Shown piece by piece: positions 57,280-64,000 of a stretch of DNA of 64,000 bases (the first letter of the stretch is position 1; every line of letters starts with the position of its first letter). The translations under genes were made by a program, and so were the position numbers. The notes beneath the pieces were generated by a model that saw only the letters and a list, made by a program, of their open reading frames with translations, made no database searches and was not told the origin of the DNA. This stretch comes from Sphingomicrobium lutaoense (lineage in GTDB: Bacteria > Pseudomonadota > Alphaproteobacteria > Sphingomonadales > Sphingomonadaceae), in the NCBI RefSeq assembly GCF_014195685.1, contig NZ_JACICF010000001.1:1373317-1437316 (forward strand), written 5' to 3'.

Positions 57280-57296
57280 ATCCCGATATACCGGAT
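57280..57296. promoter_or_regulatory. 17-bp site 2 in the lysR intergenic region
   Basis: ATCCCGA-TAT-ACCGGAT repeats site 1 with two changes in the left half. The two sites are offset by 31 bp, three helical turns, which fits a LysR tetramer occupying a recognition site and an activation site before the gene at 57337. Confidence 0.6.
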
Positions 57297-57336
57297 AAGG
57301 GCGTACCGTTACAGGCGGGGAATGAAAGGATTTCCC

Positions 57337-57858
57337 GTGATCAAACTGACTGTCTTCACCATGGCCTCGGCCCTGTCGCTCGCCTGTGGCGCTCCCGCGC
57401 TCGCTCAGGCCATTCCGCCCGCCTCGATCGCGGGTTCGCCCGCCGAAGGCGAATGGGTCAAGCTATCCGAGAAGGAGGCCGAGCTGCGCCGCGACGTGAA
57501 CCGCCTCCATACCGACCATGCCCGCGACATGAGCAAGCTTGCCGAGATCGCCGCGACCAAGGACCGGGCCTTGTCCCGTTCGGCCGACGCACGCCAGTCT
57601 TACGAGCGGCTGCTCGCTTCGCCTCCGCCCACCGGCCATGCCGAAATGGCCGACAGATGGGCGAAGAAGCTTGCCGAATCCGCCGACGACTGGGCGCTTC
57701 ACGAACGCAAGCATGAAGACGGCGCGAAGAAATGGCGCAAGGCCGAGGAACGCGAATCCAAATCGGCCTCGGCGCTCCGCAAGGCGCAGGACCGTCTCGA
57801 CAAGGCCGTCCGCGAACGCACTGCGCTCGAACAGCGCGCGCTCATGGCCCGCCGCTAG
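57337..57858 (+). CDS. Periplasmic coiled-coil protein, unknown function
   Basis: The 173 residues start with a signal peptide (about 1-25, ending GAPALAQ). The mature part is nearly all charged helix with coiled-coil character (KLSEKEAELRRDVNRLHTDH and KAQDRLDKAVRERTALEQ). No family is recognised. I preferred the GTG at 57337, which has AAAGGA six bases upstream and a standard signal peptide, over an ATG five codons earlier. The facing LysR regulator probably controls it. Confidence 0.75.
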   Translation: MIKLTVFTMASALSLACGAPALAQAIPPASIAGSPAEGEWVKLSEKEAELRRDVNRLHTDHARDMSKLAEIAATKDRALSRSADARQSYERLLASPPPTGHAEMADRWAKKLAESADDWALHERKHEDGAKKWRKAEERESKSASALRKAQDRLDKAVRERTALEQRALMARR

Positions 57859-57869
57859 GCTCCCTGGTC

Positions 57870-58361
57870 ATGGCACCTCTTCCCGACGCCACTGGCGCGA
57901 CGCAAATGGCACCCACCCCTCGCCAGCGTCCCGTCCCGGCATCGCCGCATGCCGGTCGCAATTTCTGTGACCGGGTCGCGGCGCTCGGCGGCCTCGGCGT
58001 CTCGGTCTTTGCGCTCGCGCACTGGATCGGGGTGCCGGGCCTGGCCGCCACCACGCGCCTCGGCGTGGCGCAGGGCGACCGCATGGTGATCGCTGCCTGG
58101 CTGGTATGCGGGCTGATGATGCTTGTCGGGGGCACGGTGCGGCTGCGCACCATGACCATGTTCGGGGCCGACATGCTGCTGATGCTTTCGGCGCTCGGCG
58201 CGGGCCTCCTGATGCTGTCGAGCACTTCGCACTGGCCGGTCGTACCCTATGCCGCGCTTGCCCTGACCGGATTGGTCGTCAGCCTCTTTGCGCGCATCAT
58301 CGACCGCAGCGAGACCCGCCGCGAACTGCTCGTCGCCCGGCTCGCGGGAATGGCTAGCTGA
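57870..58361 (+). CDS. Four-helix membrane protein, unknown function
   Basis: The 163 residues contain about four predicted membrane helices (from VAALGGLGVSVFALAHWIG to AALALTGLVVSLFARIID) and basic loops. No family is recognised. The ATG at 57870 is a guess, and one 12 codons later (57906) is equally possible; neither has a clear ribosome binding site. Its stop overlaps that of the convergent DUF427 gene by eight bases. Confidence 0.65.
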   Translation: MAPLPDATGATQMAPTPRQRPVPASPHAGRNFCDRVAALGGLGVSVFALAHWIGVPGLAATTRLGVAQGDRMVIAAWLVCGLMMLVGGTVRLRTMTMFGADMLLMLSALGAGLLMLSSTSHWPVVPYAALALTGLVVSLFARIIDRSETRRELLVARLAGMAS

Positions 58362-58635
58362 CCTCGACCCCGTTCCAGAAGGCGATGCGATCCTTGATCT
58401 CGCTCGCCGCTTCCTTGGGTTCCTTGTAGGTCCAGGCCGCGTCGGCATTGGTCACCCCGCCGGCCTTGATCGAATAATAGGAAGCCTCGCCCTTCCACGG
58501 ACAATGGCTTGTGTGCTCGGACGGCACCAGCCGGTCCATCTTCACGCTGTCGCGCGGGAAATAATGATTGTCCTCGACGACGACCGTATCGTCGCTCTCG
58601 GCGATGACTTCGCCGTTCCACATCGCCTTGACCAT
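58354..58635 (-). CDS. DUF427-domain protein
   Basis: The 93 residues show the DUF427 signature: a MVKAMWNGEVIAES start, VVEDNHYFPRDSV near 26 and the CPWKGEASYYSI block near 50. It ends with WTYKEP and IAFWNGVEV. DUF427 proteins are small beta-barrels of unknown biochemical role, often found singly. The ATG at 58635 has AAGGAGAG upstream. Confidence 0.92.
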   Translation of the reverse strand: MVKAMWNGEVIAESDDTVVVEDNHYFPRDSVKMDRLVPSEHTSHCPWKGEASYYSIKAGGVTNADAAWTYKEPKEAASEIKDRIAFWNGVEVS

Positions 58636-58690
58636 GGCATCTCTCCTTCGATGCCATGAACGGAAGGCGCCCCCGCGATGTTCCGGATGG

Positions 58691-59044
58691 CTAGAGGCCG
58701 AGCAGCGTCTCGTACGCCGTCGAATCATAGCCGACGATCAGCTCGCCATCGATCTCGACGATCGGCCGCTTGATCATCGAGGGATGCGCGCTCATCAGCA
58801 TGATCGCCTTGTCCCCGTCGATATCTTCCTTGAGCACGTCGGGAAGCTGGCGGAAGGTGGTGCCGCGCTTGTTGAGGATCGGCTCCCACCCCTTTTCGAG
58901 CACCCACAGTTCGAGCTTTTCCTTCTCGATCCCGGCCTTCTTATAGTCATGAAAGCTGTAGGGAATCTGGCGCTTCTCGAACCATGCGCGGGTCTTCTTG
59001 ACCGTGTCGCAATTGGGAATGCCGTAAAGTGTGATGTCAGCCAT
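58691..59044 (-). CDS. ArsC/Spx-family (YffB-like) thioredoxin-fold protein
   Basis: The 117 residues have a CDTVKKTRAWFEKR segment near 12, with the single conserved cysteine of the Spx/ArsC family, and RPIVEIDGELIVGYD near 93. Although relatives include arsenate reductases, the YffB-like branch has no proven arsenate activity and there is no ars operon here. It lies 60 bases downstream of the MATE gene. Confidence 0.88.
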   Translation of the reverse strand: MADITLYGIPNCDTVKKTRAWFEKRQIPYSFHDYKKAGIEKEKLELWVLEKGWEPILNKRGTTFRQLPDVLKEDIDGDKAIMLMSAHPSMIKRPIVEIDGELIVGYDSTAYETLLGL

Positions 59045-59104
59045 GGCCGCCCCCTAGCGCCCCGCCCCCGCCGCTGCAACTCCCCGCGTGAAGGGGCCTT
59101 CGCT

Positions 59105-60466
59105 TCAGCTCTGCTCGTGGATCGCCTCGGGATGCCGCCAGAACAGCCAGTAAAGCATCGCCGCCGCGATCGTCCCCCCGGCAAGATTGGCCGCCAGCTC
59201 GGCCGCGTAGACGCCCTCGGCGCCCCATGCGGCACGCAGGACCAGCCCCGTCGGCACCATCACCAAAAGCACCCGCACCAGCGACTGCGCCAGCGCCGCT
59301 CCCGCCTTGTCGACCGCGTTCAACGCGCCATTGCCCATGATGAGAAGCCCATATCCGGCATAGCCCCAGGCCGCGATCGCCAGATAGCGCCCGATCTCTG
59401 CGCGGATCGCCTCGTCCTCGCTGAACAAAGCCGCCAGCGGCTCGCGCGCCCACACCAGCGCCGCAGCGGTCACCAGCCCGTAGGCAAGACAGAAGCCACC
59501 CGCCAGCAGGAGCGCACGATGCACCCGGTCGATCCGCCTCGCTCCCCAATTCTGCCCGACGATCGCCCCGATCGACCCCGACAGGGCAAGAAGGGGCACC
59601 ACCGCGAAACTCTGCAAGCGCCCGCCCGCGCCAAAGCCCGCCACCGCGTCCTGCCCGCTCGCCGCGACCAGCGCGGTCAGTACCGCAAGGCCGATGGGAT
59701 TGACCGAATTGGAAAAGGCCGCCGGCCCTGCCACCCGCGCGATGGCCTTCGTCCCGACCCCCCAGTCGAGCCCGCGCAACCGGTTGAGCGAAAAGGGGAT
59801 CGTCCCGCTCTGCAACATGAAGAAGCCCAGCGTCGCGGCGATCATCCATCCGCCGATGGTCGCATAGGCCGCCCCCGCGATCCCGAACCCCGCAAAGCCG
59901 AAAGCCCCGGTGATGAGAATGGGATCGAGAACCCAATTGGCCGCCGCGTAGGCAATGAGGATCGCCGAGGACCGTTTGGCCGCCCCCTGCCCGCGCAACC
60001 CCCCGTTGATCCCGAACATCAGGAAGAACAGCGGATAGCCCATCGCGAAAGGCACCATATAGGCATCGATCAGCGGAAGCAGTTCGGGTTCCGCCTGCAT
60101 CAGGCGGAACAGCGGCAAGCGGACGAGCAGCAGCAACCCCGCGAAACTCAATCCCGCGATCGCTGCCAGCGCGATGGCGAGATTGCCCCGCGACCAGGCC
60201 TTGTCATGATCGCCTTCGCCCAGCGCCCGGCTCACCACCGAACTCGTTCCCGCCATCAGCCCCACGCCAAGGCTCGACAGCGCCACCGTCACCGGAAAGA
60301 TGAAGCTCACCGCGGCCAATTCGGCCGAGCCCAGCTGGCCGATGAAATAGGCATCGATGATGCCCACCGACATGATCGCCGCCACGCCCAGCAGCATGGG
60401 CGAGGTCTGCGCCCACAGATGGCCCGCGATGGAGCCCGAGACCAGCCGGGCGTGCGGCGAGGTCAT
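59105..60466 (-). CDS. MATE-family efflux transporter
   Basis: The 453 residues form twelve membrane helices in two similar halves. MATE features include SVGIIDAYFIGQLGSAELAAVS near 33 and the second-half repeat FSNSVNPIGLAVLTALVAASG near 255 (both in part). These export cationic compounds with Na+ or H+. Substrate is not evident. It lies 20 bases downstream of guaA, so it may be cotranscribed with it. Confidence 0.93.
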   Translation of the reverse strand: MTSPHARLVSGSIAGHLWAQTSPMLLGVAAIMSVGIIDAYFIGQLGSAELAAVSFIFPVTVALSSLGVGLMAGTSSVVSRALGEGDHDKAWSRGNLAIALAAIAGLSFAGLLLLVRLPLFRLMQAEPELLPLIDAYMVPFAMGYPLFFLMFGINGGLRGQGAAKRSSAILIAYAAANWVLDPILITGAFGFAGFGIAGAAYATIGGWMIAATLGFFMLQSGTIPFSLNRLRGLDWGVGTKAIARVAGPAAFSNSVNPIGLAVLTALVAASGQDAVAGFGAGGRLQSFAVVPLLALSGSIGAIVGQNWGARRIDRVHRALLLAGGFCLAYGLVTAAALVWAREPLAALFSEDEAIRAEIGRYLAIAAWGYAGYGLLIMGNGALNAVDKAGAALAQSLVRVLLVMVPTGLVLRAAWGAEGVYAAELAANLAGGTIAAAMLYWLFWRHPEAIHEQS

Positions 60467-60485
60467 GCCTGCGCGCGCCCCCCCG

Positions 60486-62051
60486 TCATTCCCATTCGAT
60501 CGTTCCGGGCGGCTTGGAGGTATAGTCGTAGACCACGCGGTTGACCCCCTTTACCTCGTTGACGATCCGCGTCGCGCAATTGGTGAGAAAGCCCGCGTCG
60601 AAGGGATAGACATCGGCGGTCATGCCATCGACGCTGGTCACCGCGCGCAAGGCGCAGACGCTGTCATAGGTGCGATAATCGCCCATCACTCCGACCGTGC
60701 GCACCGGCAGCAGCACCGCGAAGGCCTGCCAGATCGCATCGTAGAGCCCGGCCTTGCGGATCTCGTCGAGATAGATGGCATCGGCCTTGCGAAGGATGTC
60801 GCACCGCTCCTTGGTGACTTCGCCCGGAATGCGGATCGCGAGACCCGGCCCCGGGAAGGGATGCCGCCCGACGAACTGGTCATTGAGCCCCAGTTCGCGC
60901 CCCAGTTCGCGCACTTCGTCCTTGAACAGTTCGCGCAAGGGCTCGACCAGCTCCATGTTCATCCGCTCGGGCAGCCCGCCGACATTATGATGGCTCTTGA
61001 TCGTCACCGAGGGCCCGCCGGTGAAGCTCACGCTCTCGATGACATCGGGATAAAGCGTCCCCTGCGCGAGGAAATCGGCCCCGCCCAGCTTCTTCGCTTC
61101 TTCCTCGAACACCCCGATGAATTCGCCGCCGATGAACTTGCGCTTGGCCTCGGGATCGGTGACCCCTTCGAGCCCCTTCATGAAGCGTTCCTCGGCATCC
61201 ACCACGACGAGCGGGATGTTGTAATGGTCGCGGAACAGCGTCTCGACCTGCTCGCGCTCGTTGAGGCGAAGCAAGCCATGATCGACGAACACGCACGTCA
61301 GCTGGTCGCCGATCGCTTCATGGATGAGGATTGCGGCGACCGAGGAATCGACTCCGCCCGACAGGCCGCAGATGACCCTGCCGTCGCCCACCTGCGCGCG
61401 GATGTCGGCGATCTTGGCTTCGCGATAGGCGCCCATCGTCCAGTCGCCCTTGAGCCCGCAGACATGGTGGACGAAATTGGCCAGGAGCCGCGCCCCGTCG
61501 GGAGTGTGCACCACTTCGGGATGGAATTGGGTGCCATAATATTTGCGTTTCTCGTCGGCGATCACCGCGAAGGGCGCGCCGTCGCTGGTGGCGACGATCT
61601 CGAAACCGGGCGCGAACTGGGTGACCTTGTCGCCATGGCTCATCCACACCTGGTGGCGCTCGCCCACTTCCCACATCCCCTCGAACAGGGCGCATTGCTT
61701 GGTGACGGTCAGGAAAGCCCGGCCGAATTCGCCGCTGTCCCCGGCCTCGACCCGCCCGCCGAGCTGGTGGGTCATGACCTGCTGGCCATAACAGATGCCG
61801 AGGATGGGAAGCCCGCTGTCGAACAGGATCTGCGGCGCGCGCGGAGAGCCTTCCTCGGGCACGCCCGCGGGCGAACCCGACAGGATGATCCCGCCCGGCT
61901 TCAACCGTTCGAAGGCTTCTTCGGCAGTGGCGAAGGGCGCGATCTCGCAATAGACGCCCGCTTCGCGCACGCGGCGCGCAATGAGCTGGGTGACCTGGCT
62001 CCCGAAATCGACGATCAGGATCGTCTCGCCAACTTCTTCCGCCACACTCAT
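60486..62051 (-). CDS. guaA: GMP synthase (glutamine-hydrolysing)
   Basis: GuaA aminates XMP to GMP. The 521 residues carry the glutamine amidotransferase triad Cys87 (GICYGQQ), His177 and Glu179 (QFHPE), and the ATP-pyrophosphatase P-loop [14 protein letters not shown] near 230. The C-terminal dimerisation domain ends PPGTIEWE. The ATG at 62051 is preferred over a GTG seven codons upstream. Confidence 0.97.
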   Translation of the reverse strand: MSVAEEVGETILIVDFGSQVTQLIARRVREAGVYCEIAPFATAEEAFERLKPGGIILSGSPAGVPEEGSPRAPQILFDSGLPILGICYGQQVMTHQLGGRVEAGDSGEFGRAFLTVTKQCALFEGMWEVGERHQVWMSHGDKVTQFAPGFEIVATSDGAPFAVIADEKRKYYGTQFHPEVVHTPDGARLLANFVHHVCGLKGDWTMGAYREAKIADIRAQVGDGRVICGLSGGVDSSVAAILIHEAIGDQLTCVFVDHGLLRLNEREQVETLFRDHYNIPLVVVDAEERFMKGLEGVTDPEAKRKFIGGEFIGVFEEEAKKLGGADFLAQGTLYPDVIESVSFTGGPSVTIKSHHNVGGLPERMNMELVEPLRELFKDEVRELGRELGLNDQFVGRHPFPGPGLAIRIPGEVTKERCDILRKADAIYLDEIRKAGLYDAIWQAFAVLLPVRTVGVMGDYRTYDSVCALRAVTSVDGMTADVYPFDAGFLTNCATRIVNEVKGVNRVVYDYTSKPPGTIEWE

Positions 62052-62099
62052 GCCCCAAGCCTTTCGCGCCACTTCGATTGGCGCGTTCGATAGGGGCGC

Positions 62100-62126
62100 G
62101 CCGCCCCGCTGTCCAGCGGGGGCGGC
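62100..62126. repeat. Strong hairpin downstream of the DPII protein A gene
   Basis: GCCGCCCCGCT (62100-62110) pairs with AGCGGGGGCGGC (62115-62126) with one bulged base and a GTCC loop. On the minus strand it lies 20 bases after the stop of the gene at 62145 and 49 bases before the guaA start. No T run follows, so it may block or slow transcription entering guaA. Confidence 0.5.
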
Positions 62127-62144
62127 TGGCCGTCGGAAAGGCCG

Positions 62145-62618
62145 TCAGGCGCTCGGCTGGCGGTTGATGATGATCGGATCGTCCATCAGCTTCTGGCCTC
62201 CATCCTTGTCGACATGGAGTTCCAGCGCATAACTGTATTTGCCGCCATTATCATTGCTGTCACTCATCACGAAGCTGTCCGTGCCGCCGGGATTGACGGT
62301 GATGGGCCCACCCGAGGGCGGCGCGGGGTTGGTGGGCTTGTCGAGAATCCCGTTGCCGAGAAGCACACTCTGATTGACCGGATTTTTCAGCGACACGTCA
62401 TAATCGGTGCCGCCGATCTTCACCTTCTTGGTCTTGAGATTGAAGGTAAGATCGAGCGAATCGTTCACCGCGCTCGCATCGATATTGCCGGTTTTCCCGA
62501 TAATTTTGGGATTGGACGGGCTCTTCTGCTGATATTTGAACTGCCCGCGATAGACATTGTCGACGCTGTCCCAGACGACATCCTTCACGCTGACGTCCAC
62601 ACTTACTACCTGTGCCAT
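62145..62618 (-). CDS. Small beta-rich protein of unknown family with DPII C-terminus (protein A)
   Basis: The 157 residues are rich in Asn, Asp, Ser and Thr and predicted mostly beta, with no signal peptide, membrane helix or Cys. The end, KYSYALELHVDKDG followed by DDPIIINR, matches the end of the neighbouring protein B (HQYTVHV...FDPIIRDR). The N-terminus has VVWDSVDNVYRGQFKYQ. I do not recognise a family. The ATG at 62618 follows AAAGGGAG. It is downstream of protein B and separated from it by a GAAA-capped hairpin. Confidence 0.75.
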   Translation of the reverse strand: MAQVVSVDVSVKDVVWDSVDNVYRGQFKYQQKSPSNPKIIGKTGNIDASAVNDSLDLTFNLKTKKVKIGGTDYDVSLKNPVNQSVLLGNGILDKPTNPAPPSGGPITVNPGGTDSFVMSDSNDNGGKYSYALELHVDKDGGQKLMDDPIIINRQPSA

Positions 62619-62663
62619 CTCCCTTTCTCCTCCCGTTGAAAAAACTCCTGCCCTGAATAAGGA

Positions 62664-62693
62664 CGGGCGGCCCTTCTTTCGAAGGACCGCCCG
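62664..62693. repeat. Hairpin with GAAA loop between the DPII genes
   Basis: On the minus strand a 13-bp stem (one G-U pair) is closed by a GAAA tetraloop, a stable GNRA loop. It lies nine bases after the stop of protein B and 45 bases before the start of protein A, with no T run. It may stabilise or partly terminate the message and set the ratio of the two proteins. Confidence 0.55.
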
Positions 62694-62701
62694 CTCGGCG
62701 C

Positions 62702-63046
62702 TCAATTGCCCCGATCTCGGATGATCGGGTCGAAATCGCAATGTTCGCCGGTATTGCTCACCACATGCACCGTGTATTGGTGCGTCGGGTTGCGTGCCTT
62801 GTCGGCACCCGTGTCATTGACGTTGAGATGGGTGTCGTCGATCAACCGGCTGGTGAAATCCTGCGGGTTGGCGATCGTCACCGGGTTGTTCTGCATGAAG
62901 GACCATTGCTTGGTCCCCGATGATTGCAGCGTCATCTCGATATTGTTGTTTTCATCGGGCGTGACGTCCTCCGGATCATAGCTCACCTGCCGCTGGTCAT
63001 CGACCGTAATGGTGACGGCACCCACGCCGCTCGTCTGCTTGCTCAT
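62702..63046 (-). CDS. Small beta-rich protein of unknown family with DPII C-terminus (protein B)
   Basis: The 114 residues are mostly predicted beta strands, with no signal peptide. Notable segments are GAVTITVDDQRQVSYDPEDV near 8, GTKQWSFMQNNPVTI near 43 and the closing HQYTVHVVSNTGEHCDFDPII. The last 25 residues align with protein A downstream, so the two are probably distant paralogues. The ATG at 63046 follows AAGGAG. Function is unknown; position next to a TPR protein suggests they act with it. Confidence 0.75.
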   Translation of the reverse strand: MSKQTSGVGAVTITVDDQRQVSYDPEDVTPDENNNIEMTLQSSGTKQWSFMQNNPVTIANPQDFTSRLIDDTHLNVNDTGADKARNPTHQYTVHVVSNTGEHCDFDPIIRDRGN

Positions 63047-63142
63047 CCTTGCTTCTCCTTTGTCACGGGAAGCGGCCGTTCCGCTTCCTCCTCCAAGGGG
63101 CACGAGCGGCCACGGGCCGCACCTTCACCAACGCCTCCTGCC

Positions 63143-64000
63143 CTATGAACTCGTCAAACCCTCGTCGATCGGCGGGTCGATCCCCATCCTCTGCAACCGG
63201 CCACGATATTCGCGCGCCCGCGACCGCTCGCCCAACCGCTCGGCCGCCGCCGCCTTGAGCGCCAGCGAACGATAACCGTTCGGGTCGGCCTCCTTGCCTG
63301 CCACCGCCAGCGCCTTGCGCCAGGCGGTCCGCGCATCGCCGGCCCGTCCTTCGCGGCGCATCGCTTCGCCGTGCAGCAAATGCGCGGCCACCAGTTCCCA
63401 TTCATATTTGACCGGCTCGTCGGCGAGCCGCGATATCCATCGACCCGCCAGTTCCGCCATCGCGCGCGGCGCCATCGCCTTCTCGACGGTCAGCGCTTCA
63501 TGCAGGTCCACCCGCGCGAGATTGTCCTTGTTCCAGACCGGATTGTCCCGGTCGCGGCGGGCGAGATCGGCGGCCAGCTCCCGCGCGGTGCGGAAATCCT
63601 CCCGCGCCAGTTGGTCGCGCCCCTGCGCGAAATGGAGAAGCCCCCGGTTGATCCAGGCATCGAGCGCCAGTTCGACCGACAGCGTATTGTCCGCATCGGC
63701 GGCGCGCAGCGTCCGCGCTCCCGCGATCGCTTCGTCGAGATCGCTTTGCGCGGCGCGATGCTCGCCGGTCATCATGTGGATCATGCCCATCTGGCCCAGC
63801 GCGAAGACCAGCCCCTGGAGCGCGTCATGATTGTTCGCATCCTGCTCCAGGATCGATCGATAGACCTCGATCTGGCGCATTCGCGAGCGGGCCGAATCGC
63901 GCCAGCGCCCGAGGCTGGCCAGCGTCGTGGAAACCCAGCTTTCCGCCTCGGCGACAGAGATCATTCGCGCAGGCGGGCGTCCCTCGGCTTGGGCGACCCG
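63143..64000 (-). CDS. TPR-containing protein, C-terminal part (cut by window edge)
   Basis: At least 286 residues in one open frame reach the window end without a stop, and an internal ATG at 63964 is unlikely to be the start. The sequence is a series of TPR-like helices: VYRSILEQDANNHDALQGLVF, TGEHRAAQSDLDEAI, EDFRTARELAADLARRD and AWRKALAVAGKEADPNGY (some in part). A conserved LDAWINRGLLHFAQGRD block is near the middle. The N-terminal domain lies outside the window, so the class (kinase, TIR or caspase-type receptor, or plain TPR protein) cannot be told. Protein B starts 96 bases downstream. Confidence 0.75.
   Translation of the reverse strand, partial: RVAQAEGRPPARMISVAEAESWVSTTLASLGRWRDSARSRMRQIEVYRSILEQDANNHDALQGLVFALGQMGMIHMMTGEHRAAQSDLDEAIAGARTLRAADADNTLSVELALDAWINRGLLHFAQGRDQLAREDFRTARELAADLARRDRDNPVWNKDNLARVDLHEALTVEKAMAPRAMAELAGRWISRLADEPVKYEWELVAAHLLHGEAMRREGRAGDARTAWRKALAVAGKEADPNGYRSLALKAAAAERLGERSRAREYRGRLQRMGIDPPIDEGLTSS

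Overview
The window reads as chromosomal core sequence of a GC-rich alphaproteobacterium, most likely in the order Sphingomonadales (Sphingomonas/Sphingomicrobium-like). This placement is an inference from gene content. The window carries a complete PhyR-NepR-EcfG general stress response locus with a PhyP-type partner, a dcw cluster of alphaproteobacterial type, argS-SPOR-nagZ-scpAB-tatABC in the order known from alphaproteobacteria, and a short-form PurL. I see no tRNA, rRNA, CRISPR, insertion sequence or prophage. There is no gene-free stretch longer than 300 bases; the largest, about 290 bases, is upstream of mraZ.

Layout. 1-7.6 kb (minus strand except one gene): TCA-cycle genes (5' part of sucA, sucD, mdh, sdhB) with zapE, a thioesterase and two small exported proteins, then bcp. 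7.6-10.2 kb: glnE. 10.2-14.3 kb: the general stress response locus, with ecfG and phyR on the minus strand and nepR-phyP divergent. Two additions stand out. A 63-residue NepR-like protein lies tail-to-tail with ecfG. A probable EcfG-driven small RNA with a C-rich loop and an intrinsic terminator lies between phyP and tatC. 14.3-21.1 kb: tatCBA, scpBA, nagZ, a SPOR protein, argS and a peptidase M15 homologue.

21.2-43.3 kb (all minus strand): mraZ-rsmH-ftsL-ftsI-murE-murF-mraY-murD-ftsW-murG-murC-murB-ddl-ftsQ-ftsA, joined almost entirely by 1-4 base overlaps. After a 166-base gap follow ftsZ, a TPR/SPOR envelope protein, dgt, a Rossmann-fold protein and a membrane protein. The mraZ leader holds a 10-bp-periodic repeat that looks like a MraZ operator, and a perfect DnaA box lies further upstream. 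43.6-64 kb is a mosaic of housekeeping and smaller genes: purL, an iron-storage pair (bfd, bfr) with iron-box-like sequences, a nitroreductase, a DUF418 membrane protein, an HPt protein, der-bamB-yfgM-like, panB, a LysR regulator facing a periplasmic coiled-coil protein across two 17-bp sites, a MATE exporter and guaA. The end holds an unrecognised cassette of two small beta-rich proteins sharing a DPII-type C-terminus, next to a TPR protein cut by the window edge.

Genes on the same strand are mostly translationally coupled through ATGA or TGATG overlaps, and several convergent pairs share their stop-codon bases. The most novel-looking items are the small RNA candidate (14157-14260), the second NepR-like protein (10316-10507) and the DPII cassette (62145-63046).
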